NCBI GenBank assembly: GCA_039680175.1
Contig: JBDKTO010000008.1
Location: forward strand, 48,483-112,482
Length of the DNA stretch: 64,000 nt
DNA from: Veillonellales bacterium
Lineage (GTDB): Bacteria; Bacillota; Negativicutes; JAAYSF01
Direction of reading: 5' to 3'
Below are positions 7,777 to 16,343 of this stretch, piece by piece. The notes under the pieces are model-generated. The model had not been told where the DNA came from. It saw nothing but the letters and a program-made list of their open reading frames with translations, and made no database searches. Made by a program: the position numbers and the translations under genes. Numbering within the stretch: the stretch's first letter is position 1; every line of letters starts with the position of its first letter.

Positions 7777-8556
7777 ATGAAAAAATTAATAAACTGTATG
7801 ACGTGTTTAATCGTAATTCTGAGCTTTACATTTACTTCAGCCGGCAGCGCATCAGCGGCGAATGACTCTTTGAAAGCCGGTCAAATACTGAACTATATGG
7901 AAACATTTACTCCTGCTGAAAATTATGATGCCGATTTGACAGTGACTGTAGAGGGAGTTTCCAATACGGCCGGTGAAGTCTATGTTTTCATGCGCCAGGC
8001 CGATATGATTCAGACGGATATGAAGGTGAAAATGGGACAGGTCACTGCAGCCGATGGCAAACCCGGCAAGGTTGGCTCCTCATCCTATCTGATATATAAA
8101 ACTTCTTCGCCGGAAGAAAAGTATGCCATTGAGCTGACATTTACGTGCCGCGATTTTTATAATGGGGCTGCATATAAGCCGGATACCGGGGTTGCCGGAC
8201 AGGTTTTATTAAAGTATAAAATTGTAAACACTCAAAGCTACGATATTGTGAACTACAAAGTAAAGGTCTATTTAGCCAAAGGACGGGAATTTTTACACGT
8301 TTCCTCTCCTAAGAAAAACTATCTTGTAGGCAAGGATCCCCAGTCGGATTTGCGCTATTTGGAATATGATCTTTCAGGATCGGTAGAAAAACCGGCATTC
8401 AAGCAGGCAATGGAAGTCAGCATCAATGCGGTCCACGGTACGCCGGTAAAAGGCGTTCCGGCTGGAATACTGTGGGTGGCAGCGATTGGTCTCGGCGCAG
8501 CCTTCTTCATATTGGAATACAAAAAAGTATTTAAGACTCCGTTAGCAAAATCGTAA
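7777..8556 (+). CDS. Exported, C-terminally membrane-anchored protein of unknown function
   Basis: A 259-residue protein with a signal peptide (residues 1-27, ending SASAAN), an extracytoplasmic beta-rich body, and one C-terminal membrane helix (about 228-247, GILWVAAIGLGAAFFILEY) with a short positive tail. It would face the periplasm, held at the inner membrane. I do not recognise a family. It follows the DASS transporter by 15 bp with a GGAGGAGG site, so the two are surely co-transcribed. An accessory role in substrate capture or transporter assembly is a guess from position only. Confidence 0.75.
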   Translation: MKKLINCMTCLIVILSFTFTSAGSASAANDSLKAGQILNYMETFTPAENYDADLTVTVEGVSNTAGEVYVFMRQADMIQTDMKVKMGQVTAADGKPGKVGSSSYLIYKTSSPEEKYAIELTFTCRDFYNGAAYKPDTGVAGQVLLKYKIVNTQSYDIVNYKVKVYLAKGREFLHVSSPKKNYLVGKDPQSDLRYLEYDLSGSVEKPAFKQAMEVSINAVHGTPVKGVPAGILWVAAIGLGAAFFILEYKKVFKTPLAKS

Positions 8557-8598
8557 GGCGACAGTAAAAAATTGTAAAAAAACTACGAGGTGAAACAT

Positions 8599-9225
8599 AT
8601 GTATAAACATGTGGTTTGGGATTTTGATGGAACGCTTTATAATACTTATCCCGGCATTACAAAAGCATTTTTTCGCGTTGTTACCGAAGAAAATATAAAA
8701 ATTGACATAAAAGAGCTGGGGGCGCAATTAAGGGTTTCTATCGGGAACACTCAAAAACGGCTCAACAAGCAGTATGGGCTAAGCGATGATTTTGAAAAAA
8801 AATATTTGACTTATCGCAATCAAATAGAAGAAGAATGCATACCCACTTTTCCCTATGCAATTGAAATATGCCGAGCTATCTGGAAAAGCGGGAAGAAGAA
8901 TTATTTATACACCCACCGCGATACAACCGCTCTGAAGCATCTTGAAAAATCGGGGATAAGAGAATGCTTTGCCGATTGTATCTCGATAGAAGATGATTTT
9001 CCCAGGAAGCCGGACCCGGCAGCACTGCTAAGTTTAGCTAAAAGGCACAACTTTTCTCCCGCCGAAGGTATTATGATAGGCGACCGCGATATCGACATTT
9101 TGGCTGGGAAAAACGCCGGCATGGCAGCATGTTTTTTTGCTGAAAACAAGACAACGGTTACTGCTTCTGACTACAATATTTATTGCTTAGAGCAGCTTTA
9201 TAATATTCTTAAAATAAACAAATAA
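8599..9225 (+). CDS. HAD-superfamily hydrolase, phosphoglycolate-phosphatase-like
   Basis: A 208-residue HAD subfamily IA enzyme. All four motifs are visible: WDFDGTLYNT (nucleophile Asp and acid/base Asp), THRD (motif II Thr), the Lys in FPRKPDP (motif III) and MIGDRDIDI (motif IV acids). A small helical cap lies between motifs I and II. Relatives dephosphorylate small phosphorylated metabolites such as phosphoglycolate. The ATG at 8599 follows GAGGTG; the GTG at 8590 is part of that site. It lies 42 bp downstream of the exported protein gene and may be part of the same transcript. Confidence 0.88.
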   Translation: MYKHVVWDFDGTLYNTYPGITKAFFRVVTEENIKIDIKELGAQLRVSIGNTQKRLNKQYGLSDDFEKKYLTYRNQIEEECIPTFPYAIEICRAIWKSGKKNYLYTHRDTTALKHLEKSGIRECFADCISIEDDFPRKPDPAALLSLAKRHNFSPAEGIMIGDRDIDILAGKNAGMAACFFAENKTTVTASDYNIYCLEQLYNILKINK

Positions 9226-9298
9226 AATCTATGCCGAGCCAATAATTTTATATTGTTAAATTGCTGAGGAATAATTTGGCAGGGGAGCTGCGGAGGCA

Positions 9299-9601
9299 AT
9301 GGCTCATTTACTGTCGAATAAAATAAAGGCTGCATCAAATTCTTTTAAGAATACGCCCTACGATTACGATAGGATAGTAAAGGGGGCGATTCCCTTGGAA
9401 AACAAGATTAAGCCCGTTGAGGCTGTTCAAAAAGCGTCGAAGCTATTTCCTGTCAGGCCGGTTGGTTTTGCCGAGAACCCAAGATATCAATCACAGCAAA
9501 AAAAGAAACGGGCGGTGAAATCTAACCGGGAAGAAGATAAACGGCAGAATCAGTCACAGCAGGCGGAAAAGACCGGAACACATATTGATTTAAATGCGTA
9601 G
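9299..9601 (+). CDS. Small basic hypothetical protein
   Basis: A 100-residue protein, Lys/Gln/Arg-rich in its C-terminal half (QSQQKKKRAVKSNREEDKRQ), probably disordered there. There is no signal peptide or membrane segment. GGAGG immediately precedes the ATG, giving tight spacing. I do not recognise a family. It is the last gene before the glpABC leader, and the hairpin at 9698-9757 could serve as its terminator. Confidence 0.55.
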   Translation: MAHLLSNKIKAASNSFKNTPYDYDRIVKGAIPLENKIKPVEAVQKASKLFPVRPVGFAENPRYQSQQKKKRAVKSNREEDKRQNQSQQAEKTGTHIDLNA

Positions 9602-9697
9602 AAAAGAGATCCTGGTTTGAATTTTTGCAAAAAAGGAATATTCATATATTTGGTGAAATAGAACTAAGATAAAATAATAACTTTGGACTAGAGAAAA

Positions 9698-9757
9698 GAG
9701 AAGTCCGAATCAACATTCCGCGTGTTTGGCAGGATGTTGATTTAGACCTCTTTTTTC
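9698..9757 (+). terminator. Terminator hairpin in front of the first glpABC operon, possible antiterminator control
   Basis: Arms around AATCAACAT (9708-9716) and ATGTTGATT (9734-9742), extended by GTC/GAC and GAG/CTC pairs, end in a T6 run. An AT-rich promoter-like stretch (AGATAAAATAAT, 9667-9678) lies upstream and the glpA start 51 bp downstream. Either it ends the previous transcript or it is an attenuator in the glp leader. GlpP-dependent antitermination of glp leaders is established in Bacillus; using it here is inference. Confidence 0.6.
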
Positions 9758-9808
9758 TTGCTCCTTTAGAAATCAGCAAGAAAAAGGTTTTCAGGAAGGG
9801 GTAATGAC

Positions 9809-11425
9809 ATGGAAAAGGCTTCAGTAGTAGTCATCGGCGGCGGAGCCACAGGAGTCGGGATCCTGCGGGATCTGGCCATGAGAGGAGTAGACGTGCTGCT
9901 CCTGGAACAGCGGGATCTGGTGAACGGCTCCAGCTCCCGCTATCACGGACTGCTGCACAGCGGCGGTCGCTATGCAGTAAAAGACGCCGCCGCCGGCAAA
10001 GAATGCATTGAAGAAAATACTATCCTGCGGAAAATCGGCAAACATTGCGTCGAAGCCACCGAGGGCTTCTTTATCCGGCTGCCGGAAGACGATAAAGCAT
10101 TTGAAGAAAAATGGGTGGAAGGCTGCCGCAAAGTAGGTATTCCCGCCATACCCATCTCCCCGGAGGAAGCTTGGCGACTGGAACCCAACCTCACACGCCG
10201 GATTCAGTCCGTGTACCGGGTGCCGGACGCCGCCATCGACGGGTTCCGCATGGCTTGGCAGAACGTAGCCTCCGCCCGCCGCTACGGCGGACGGGTCAGG
10301 ACCTATAGCGAAGTCGTCGCCATTGAACAAAGCAACCAGCAAATCACCGGTGTCAAAATCAAAAGTTTCCTGACCGGCGCAGTCGAAACAATCGCCTGCG
10401 ACTTTATCGTCAACGCTGCCGGCTCTTGGGCCGGAAAAATCGCCGGATTGGCAGGCATCCAGGTCCATGTTCAGCCGGACAGAGGCACCCTGCTGGCCTT
10501 TAACCACCGGCTTTCCAGCCGTGTCATCAACCGGCTGCGTCCGGCCTCCGACGGAGATATTTTTGTGCCCCACGGCTCCATTACCATATTAGGCACCACC
10601 TCCTCTCCGGCCGAAAGTCCGGAAGACAACCTGCCATCCACCCAGGAAGTATTGGCGATGATGAAAATCGGTGAAGCTACCTTCGAAAACCTCGGTCAGT
10701 ACCGTCTGCTTCGCGCCTTTACCGGCACCCGTCCCTTATACAGCGCTGATCCCAGCGCCAAAGGCCGGGGAGCGTCCCGAAATTTTGTCATTCTGGATCA
10801 TGCCAAAGATAACCTGACCGGCTTCGCCAGCATCGTCGGCGGTAAATTCACCACGTACCGTCTTATGGCCGAAAAAATGAGCGATCTGGTATGCCGGTAT
10901 TTAAAAATTACAACACCCTGCCGTACCGCCGAAGAACCCCTGGTGGAAGACGCTTCTCCCCAACTGCTGGCAAAGGCCAGACAATATTTTCCCGCCTACG
11001 GAACCGAACTGGCTGCCTCACGGTTAGGCGCCGAACGGCTGGAGAAAGTCGTCAACAGTATGGAACAGGACCCAGAAAAGCGCCAATTGGTCTGTGAATG
11101 CGAAAACGTTACTCTGGCGGAAATCGAAACAGCCGCAAAGGACAGCACCAGCTACTGCCTAAGCGATGTCCGGCGCAAAACCCGCATGGGAATGGGGACC
11201 TGCCAGGGAGCCTTCTGCATCTTCCGAAGCGTCGGCGCCGTTGACAGTCAGAACCTGGCCTGGGGCCAAAGCACCAATGATCTATTAAAAGAATTCCTCC
11301 AGGGCCGCTGGAATGGCATTCGTCCAATCCTCTGGGGCAGCGTCCTGCGGGAAATGGAATTGACCAGGGGCATTTATGAGGGAATGTTGAATATCAATGG
11401 AGTGATCGACAATGAGACAAAGTGA
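9809..11425 (+). CDS. glpA: Anaerobic glycerol-3-phosphate dehydrogenase subunit A, copy 1
   Basis: A 538-residue FAD-dependent catalytic subunit oxidising glycerol-3-phosphate to dihydroxyacetone phosphate. The FAD-binding GGGATG lies at residues 10-15 in VVVIGGGATGVGILRDL, and the DAO fold runs to about residue 370. A C-terminal BFD-like [2Fe-2S] domain shows LVCECEN and GTCQGAFC cysteine pairs. ATG 9809 follows GGAAGGGG. It overlaps glpB by 14 bp. Compared with the second copy (20572-22188), residues 6 to about 168 differ at a single position, while other parts differ much more. G+C at wobble positions is higher than in flanking genes. Confidence 0.95.
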   Translation: MEKASVVVIGGGATGVGILRDLAMRGVDVLLLEQRDLVNGSSSRYHGLLHSGGRYAVKDAAAGKECIEENTILRKIGKHCVEATEGFFIRLPEDDKAFEEKWVEGCRKVGIPAIPISPEEAWRLEPNLTRRIQSVYRVPDAAIDGFRMAWQNVASARRYGGRVRTYSEVVAIEQSNQQITGVKIKSFLTGAVETIACDFIVNAAGSWAGKIAGLAGIQVHVQPDRGTLLAFNHRLSSRVINRLRPASDGDIFVPHGSITILGTTSSPAESPEDNLPSTQEVLAMMKIGEATFENLGQYRLLRAFTGTRPLYSADPSAKGRGASRNFVILDHAKDNLTGFASIVGGKFTTYRLMAEKMSDLVCRYLKITTPCRTAEEPLVEDASPQLLAKARQYFPAYGTELAASRLGAERLEKVVNSMEQDPEKRQLVCECENVTLAEIETAAKDSTSYCLSDVRRKTRMGMGTCQGAFCIFRSVGAVDSQNLAWGQSTNDLLKEFLQGRWNGIRPILWGSVLREMELTRGIYEGMLNINGVIDNETK

Positions 11426-12656
11426 CGTAATCGTAATTGGCGGCGGCTTTGCCGGACTCACCGCAGCGGCAGTGGCCGCCAAACGGGGCAAAACAGTGAC
11501 AGTGCTGAGTAAAGGAGTCGGCACTCTGACCATCAGCGGCGGAACCATCGACCTGCTGGGCTGCGGCAGCGACGGCCGTCCCTTTGCCAGCCCGGCTGCC
11601 GGACTGGCTTTGGTCGATCCGGACCATCCCTACAGCAAAATAGGCAAAGAAGCCGTTCAGGCGGCAGTTGACTTTTTCCTTGATCTGTGCGAAACAGCCG
11701 GTTTTCCCTATCGGGGAAACTTGCAGGAAATGAAATGGATTCCCACCGCCGCCGGTACAATAAAGCCCACCTGCCTGGTACCCAAAACCATGGACACCGC
11801 GCCCCTGGCAGAAACCGATATGGTCTATGCAGTCGGCTTTCACTGTCTAAAAGACTACTACCCCCATATCGTCGCGAAGAATTTGCAAAAACTGCCGGGC
11901 TATGACAAAACCTACCACATCGCCATGGTCGATCCGCGCTTTACCGCCGGCCGGGATGTCAGCGCCCTGGATATTGCCCGGTGGCTGGATACCGAATCCG
12001 GCCGGCAGGACTGTATAGAACAACTGCGAAACACAGTGAAGCCAGGCGCCGTCCTGCTCCTGCCGCCAGTACTGGGAACCCGTCCCGACTACCAAGTCCT
12101 GCAGGAACTGGAACAGGCAGTTCGCTGCCGGATCATCGAAACCGTCGCCCTGCCGCCGGCGATGACCGGCTTTCGGCTGCGAAACCTGCTGCTGGATCAC
12201 CTGAAATCAGCCGGCGTCCGCATCGTTGAGCAGGCTTTTGTTGCCAAAGCCATCGTCGAAAACGGCAGGTGCCTGGCAGTCGTCACCCAGAACAGCGACC
12301 GGGAACGGAGCTATTCGGCCCAAGCCTTTATCCTGGCCAACGGCGGTTTCTACGGCGGCGGCCTGCTGGCCGAGCCAGGAAAAGCCGTCGAACCCATCTT
12401 CCACCTGCCGGTCAAAGCCCCGGCCAGCCAGACGCAGTGGAGCAATCCCCGGCTTTTCTCCCGGGAACAGCAGCCCTTTGCCAAAATCGGCATCGCCGTC
12501 GACAGCACGCTGCGCCCCCTGGCTGAGAATGGCAGCTTGGCCCTTGAAAATGTATATATTGCCGGACGCAGCCTGGCAGGCTATGACTTCTGTTTTGAAA
12601 AATCAGGCAACGGTGTTGCGCTGGCATCCGGCTATCAAGCGGCCATGATGGTATAA
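11412..12656 (+). CDS. glpB: Anaerobic glycerol-3-phosphate dehydrogenase subunit B, copy 1
   Basis: A 414-residue flavoprotein subunit of GlpABC. The N-terminus MRQSDVIVIGGGFAGLTAAA carries the dinucleotide-binding GGGFAG motif, and the family's C-terminal flavin site is visible (NVYIAGRSLAGYDFCFEKSG). GlpB passes electrons from GlpA towards GlpC. Translation starts inside the last codons of glpA, so synthesis is coupled. The second copy (22175-23419) has the same length but only roughly three quarters identity by eye, clearly lower than for glpA. Confidence 0.94.
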   Translation: MRQSDVIVIGGGFAGLTAAAVAAKRGKTVTVLSKGVGTLTISGGTIDLLGCGSDGRPFASPAAGLALVDPDHPYSKIGKEAVQAAVDFFLDLCETAGFPYRGNLQEMKWIPTAAGTIKPTCLVPKTMDTAPLAETDMVYAVGFHCLKDYYPHIVAKNLQKLPGYDKTYHIAMVDPRFTAGRDVSALDIARWLDTESGRQDCIEQLRNTVKPGAVLLLPPVLGTRPDYQVLQELEQAVRCRIIETVALPPAMTGFRLRNLLLDHLKSAGVRIVEQAFVAKAIVENGRCLAVVTQNSDRERSYSAQAFILANGGFYGGGLLAEPGKAVEPIFHLPVKAPASQTQWSNPRLFSREQQPFAKIGIAVDSTLRPLAENGSLALENVYIAGRSLAGYDFCFEKSGNGVALASGYQAAMMV

Positions 12657-12671
12657 GGGAGGAAAACAAGC

Positions 12672-13874
12672 ATGAAAATACAGCATAACAATCCGGACAG
12701 CTGTACCGCCTGTACAGCCTGCATCGCTCAGTGTCCCGTTACCGCGGTTACCCGGAAATTCCGCGGACCGAAAATGGTGGGACCGGCCCTGGAACGAATG
12801 AGACTTTCCCAGGAAGATACGGAACCCTCCCTGGAATACTGCTCCAACTGCAAAAACTGCGACATAGCCTGCCCTTCCGGCGTGCCTATTTCCACCCTCA
12901 ACATGCTGGCCAGAGCCAAGTCCTTTAAAAACCGCAGCCATTCCCTGCGGGACGATATGCTGGCCCATGGCGAAAAAATGGCCAAACTAGCGGAAAAAAT
13001 TCCCGGCGGCGCATTTTTGGCCAACCTGGGCATGAACCTTGGCGGCAGCCTGGGCCTCATGAACCTGGCGGGCATCGCCGGAGAAAGACCATTACCATCG
13101 TATGCCGCCGAATCCTTTCTCCGCCAATTTAAAAAATTTAAACAGCAAAGCTGCCCGGATAAAGTCGTATTCTATCCCGGCTGTTTTATCAACTACAACG
13201 ATCCCCAAGTGGGAATGGACTTCGTAGCCGTTATGCAGGCCAACGGCTACGAAGTTATCGTGGAAGAAGACTTTGTCTGCTGCGGTTCGCCTATGGTTGC
13301 AACCGGCTATCTGGACGAAGCCGGTGAGCAGGCCCGGACCAATACCGAACTGCTGAAAAAATGGCGACAGCAGGGCTATCCGGTAATTACCTGCTGCACC
13401 AGCTGCGGTCTGATGCTGAAGCAGGAATACCAGGAGCTGTATGATATCGAAGGAATGGCGGAAAATGCGAGGAATTTGTACGACGGCTGTGAATTTTTGC
13501 TGCTGCTGGCGGACAAAGGGAAATTGAATACCCATTTTGCCGCTCTGGAAGAGAAGGTCCTGTACCACGCTCCCTGCCATCTTCGGGCCCAGGGGTTCGG
13601 ACTGCCGGCACTGGATTTGCTGGAGCTTATTCCCGGCCTTAGGGTAGAGAACGCCGGCGCGGGCTGCTGCGGTATTGCGGGCAATTACGGATTTAAAGCC
13701 GATAAATATGACATTTCCATGGCCATAGGGGAGAAGCTGTTTCAAAGGATCAAAGACAGCGGTGTGGATACGGTGGTCAGCGACTGCGGGACCTGCCGGC
13801 TGCAGATCGCCCATGGCGCTAAGGTAGAGACGGTTCATCCCCTGACTCTCCTGCGCCGGGCATATGAAAGATAA
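12672..13874 (+). CDS. glpC: Anaerobic glycerol-3-phosphate dehydrogenase subunit C, copy 1
   Basis: A 400-residue iron-sulfur subunit that links the GlpAB dimer to the membrane and quinone pool. Two 4Fe-4S motifs lie in the N-terminal fifth (CTACTACIAQCPVTAV and [15 protein letters not shown]). Two CCG domains follow ([10 protein letters not shown]...FVCCGSP and APCHLRAQG...AGCCGIAGNYG). There is no membrane helix, as usual for GlpC. GGAGG precedes the ATG 15 bp after glpB. An 88-bp gap with no obvious terminator separates it from the sensory lipoprotein gene, so read-through is possible. Confidence 0.94.
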   Translation: MKIQHNNPDSCTACTACIAQCPVTAVTRKFRGPKMVGPALERMRLSQEDTEPSLEYCSNCKNCDIACPSGVPISTLNMLARAKSFKNRSHSLRDDMLAHGEKMAKLAEKIPGGAFLANLGMNLGGSLGLMNLAGIAGERPLPSYAAESFLRQFKKFKQQSCPDKVVFYPGCFINYNDPQVGMDFVAVMQANGYEVIVEEDFVCCGSPMVATGYLDEAGEQARTNTELLKKWRQQGYPVITCCTSCGLMLKQEYQELYDIEGMAENARNLYDGCEFLLLLADKGKLNTHFAALEEKVLYHAPCHLRAQGFGLPALDLLELIPGLRVENAGAGCCGIAGNYGFKADKYDISMAIGEKLFQRIKDSGVDTVVSDCGTCRLQIAHGAKVETVHPLTLLRRAYER

Positions 13875-13962
13875 CAGTTCAGTGACAGGAATTAAGGATT
13901 TCGCAGCGAATTTAAATATTTTTAATCGACGAATTTTTGAAGCATAGGCAGGTCAGATCATT

Positions 13963-14880
13963 ATGAAATATTTTTCGGCGATGCTTGTCGTACTCTGTAT
14001 GCTGCTTGGCGGGTGCCAGAATCAGCAAAATCAATATATTGATTTTAGCCGTCCCTCAGCCAACCCTCCTGTGTACAGCCGGGCAGAACAGGAACAGGGC
14101 CCGATTTTAATTGCGCTTGCCTCCGTGATGTCTCCTTATGAGACCATTAGTTATTACCGTAAAATCGCCGAACATATTTCCCGGGAAACAGGCCGGCAGG
14201 TCGTTCTCATTCAGCGCAAAACGTATGCCGAGGTGAACATGCTGCTGGCTAATGGCGATGTGGATATTGCTTTTTTGTCAACCGGTGCTTACAGTTCCTA
14301 TCAGGGAATGAATGAAATCGAAATCCTGGTGATGGCGGAACATGGGGATAACGTATTTTATAATGCCGATGTCATCGTTCATACCGACAGCAGTATCAAG
14401 ACGATGGATGATTTGAAGGGGAAAGTTTTTGCCTTTACGGACCCGCTGAGCTATTCGGGGCATATGGTCATTGAGGACTATTTGCGGCAGCACGGCACCA
14501 GTCCGGAAAAATTTTTTAAGCGTTATTTCTATACTTATAATCACGACAAGTCTCTCTGGGCCGTAGCCAATAAGCTTGCCGATGGGGCCAGCTTTGACAG
14601 CCAGATTTATGAATATGCCAAAGAAAGAAATCCTGAGCTGACGGCAAATATCCGCATTATTTTTTCTACCGCACCGGTGCCTACCGGTCCGGTAGTAGTC
14701 AGTAAAAGGATGAAAGCAGAACAAAAAGAACAGCTGCGCAGTATTTTTCTCAACATGTATCAGGACCCGGATACGATTCCCGCCCTGCAGGGACTGGTTA
14801 TCGATCGCTTTGTCATGCCGGAACCTGAATTTTATGAGCCGTTGCGGCTGCTCTACAGCCGGATGAGTACAGCCTTATGA
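13963..14880 (+). CDS. PhnD-like periplasmic binding lipoprotein of a three-component sensor
   Basis: A 305-residue lipoprotein with a signal peptide and lipobox LLGGC (Cys 18). The body is a type II periplasmic-binding fold of the phosphate/phosphite/phosphonate class (PhnD-like): ILIALASVMSPYETISYYRK, DVDIAFLSTGAYSSY, and DLKGKVFAFTDPLSYSGH are typical segments. No ABC permease or ATPase follows. Instead its TGA overlaps the ATG of a histidine kinase (14877-14880), so the protein most likely presents a ligand to that sensor rather than serving uptake. The ligand is unknown; the surrounding glp genes make a phosphorylated or glycerol-related compound a reasonable guess. Confidence 0.85.
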   Translation: MKYFSAMLVVLCMLLGGCQNQQNQYIDFSRPSANPPVYSRAEQEQGPILIALASVMSPYETISYYRKIAEHISRETGRQVVLIQRKTYAEVNMLLANGDVDIAFLSTGAYSSYQGMNEIEILVMAEHGDNVFYNADVIVHTDSSIKTMDDLKGKVFAFTDPLSYSGHMVIEDYLRQHGTSPEKFFKRYFYTYNHDKSLWAVANKLADGASFDSQIYEYAKERNPELTANIRIIFSTAPVPTGPVVVSKRMKAEQKEQLRSIFLNMYQDPDTIPALQGLVIDRFVMPEPEFYEPLRLLYSRMSTAL

Positions 14881-16331
14881 AAAATATAAAGCGATTCAGC
14901 ATTTATTACAAAATCAATTTTATCATCGTCAGTGCAATTTTATTCCTTAGTCTGACAATCGGCCTTCTCACCATTGAAACGACCAGCAATTTGCTGAATG
15001 AGCAGATGGAAAAACGGGGGGCAGAACTGGCCTCCTATGTGGCAGCCTTAAGCCGGAACGACATTCTGCTGGATGATCATTATTCTCTGTTTGACCGGAT
15101 CAATAAAACCAAGAACAATACGAAAGATGTCCGCTATATTTTGATCTCCGACTCGGCCGGGCGAATTATCGCCCACACATTTCCCGGCGGTCTGCCGGAA
15201 GGCCTGCCGCTGACTGCCGGAGCAGCACTGCCGGCGAAGAATGAGGCAGCGGACAGCAATGGATTGGAATCCGGCCTGTCCCCCGATTATGAAGTTGCAA
15301 AGTATGACAGCAATGAAGGCTCTATCCGGGAAATAACCGTACCGATCGAGAGCGGCATAGGTTTTGTACGGGTGGGAATGTCGGAAAAAGGAACCCAGCT
15401 GCTGATTCGGCAAAAGACAAATGCTGCGATCGGAATCACCTTGATTTCCTGTATCCTGGCGATGCTGGCGTCTACCTATCTGGCTCATCTTATTATCAAG
15501 CCGGTGGAAACACTGGCGGCAGCGGCAGCAGAAATCCGCAAGGGCAACTTTTCGGTACAGGCCCAAGAAACGGCGGATGACGAAATCGGTCATTTAACGG
15601 TTGTATTTAATGAAATGGTTGCCGGGTTAAAGCACAAAGAAAGTGAAAATAAGCATTTGCTGGATGAATTGCGGGAAAAGGAAGAGATGCGCACCATACT
15701 GATCAATAAGCTGATTACCATTCAGGAGGAAGAACGGAAACGGATTTCACGGGAACTGCATGACGAAACAGGCCAGTACTTGACTTCCCTATTGGCCTAT
15801 TTAAAAGTGCTCATGTCGAAACTCACCAATGACACGCAAAAGACGCTGCTGCAGGGAGCCAGAGATTTGGTTATCGACGTATTGGACGGTGTGCGGAAAA
15901 CGGCGGTGGACTTGCGTCCGCCGGCCTTGGATGACCTTGGTATTACGGCTGCCATGACGAAATATATTCAAAAGTTCGGTACGGAACAAAACGTTAATGT
16001 GAAATTTGCGGCACCGGAAGCGAGACTGAACCTTAGTAATGAAACCGCTCTGACTTTATATCGGATTCTCCAGGAAAGCCTGACGAATGTTGCACGGCAC
16101 GCCCGGGCAACTTCCGTTTCGATTACTCTTGACTTACAGGCAGCGGCTGTTACGCTGAAAGTCGAGGATAATGGATTAGGTGCGGGTTTCAAAGAATTGG
16201 AGATCGCCCGGGCTAAAAACAGGCTGGGAATATACGGGATGCAGGAAAGAGCCGAGCTGTTGGGAGGGAAGTTGGAATTCCACTCTGCTCCCGACAGGGG
16301 AACGGTTGTTTTTGTAACACTGCCAATATAG
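14877..16331 (+). CDS. Sensor histidine kinase (HAMP, HisKA_3 type)
   Basis: A 484-residue membrane kinase. Transmembrane helix 1 is at about 13-34 and helix 2 at about 178-202, with an extracytoplasmic sensing loop between. A HAMP domain (KPVETLAAAAAEIRKGNFSV) and a short coiled coil follow. The HisKA_3 dimerisation domain carries phospho-acceptor His295 in ERKRISRELHDETGQ. The HATPase_c domain shows an N box (ESLTNVARHA) and a G box (VEDNGLGAGF). This is the NarX/DegS-like class paired with LuxR-type regulators. It is coupled to the upstream binding lipoprotein and 12 bp from the response regulator, so the three form one signalling unit. Confidence 0.93.
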   Translation: MKNIKRFSIYYKINFIIVSAILFLSLTIGLLTIETTSNLLNEQMEKRGAELASYVAALSRNDILLDDHYSLFDRINKTKNNTKDVRYILISDSAGRIIAHTFPGGLPEGLPLTAGAALPAKNEAADSNGLESGLSPDYEVAKYDSNEGSIREITVPIESGIGFVRVGMSEKGTQLLIRQKTNAAIGITLISCILAMLASTYLAHLIIKPVETLAAAAAEIRKGNFSVQAQETADDEIGHLTVVFNEMVAGLKHKESENKHLLDELREKEEMRTILINKLITIQEEERKRISRELHDETGQYLTSLLAYLKVLMSKLTNDTQKTLLQGARDLVIDVLDGVRKTAVDLRPPALDDLGITAAMTKYIQKFGTEQNVNVKFAAPEARLNLSNETALTLYRILQESLTNVARHARATSVSITLDLQAAAVTLKVEDNGLGAGFKELEIARAKNRLGIYGMQERAELLGGKLEFHSAPDRGTVVFVTLPI

Positions 16332-16343
16332 GAGGAAAAAGGA

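Noticed and set aside
9821..10573. Long minus-strand ORF inside glpA copy 1 (and its counterpart at 20464-21336)
   Set aside because: Antisense shadow of a GC-rich, strongly conserved coding region; no ribosome binding site and composition as expected for an antiphase frame.
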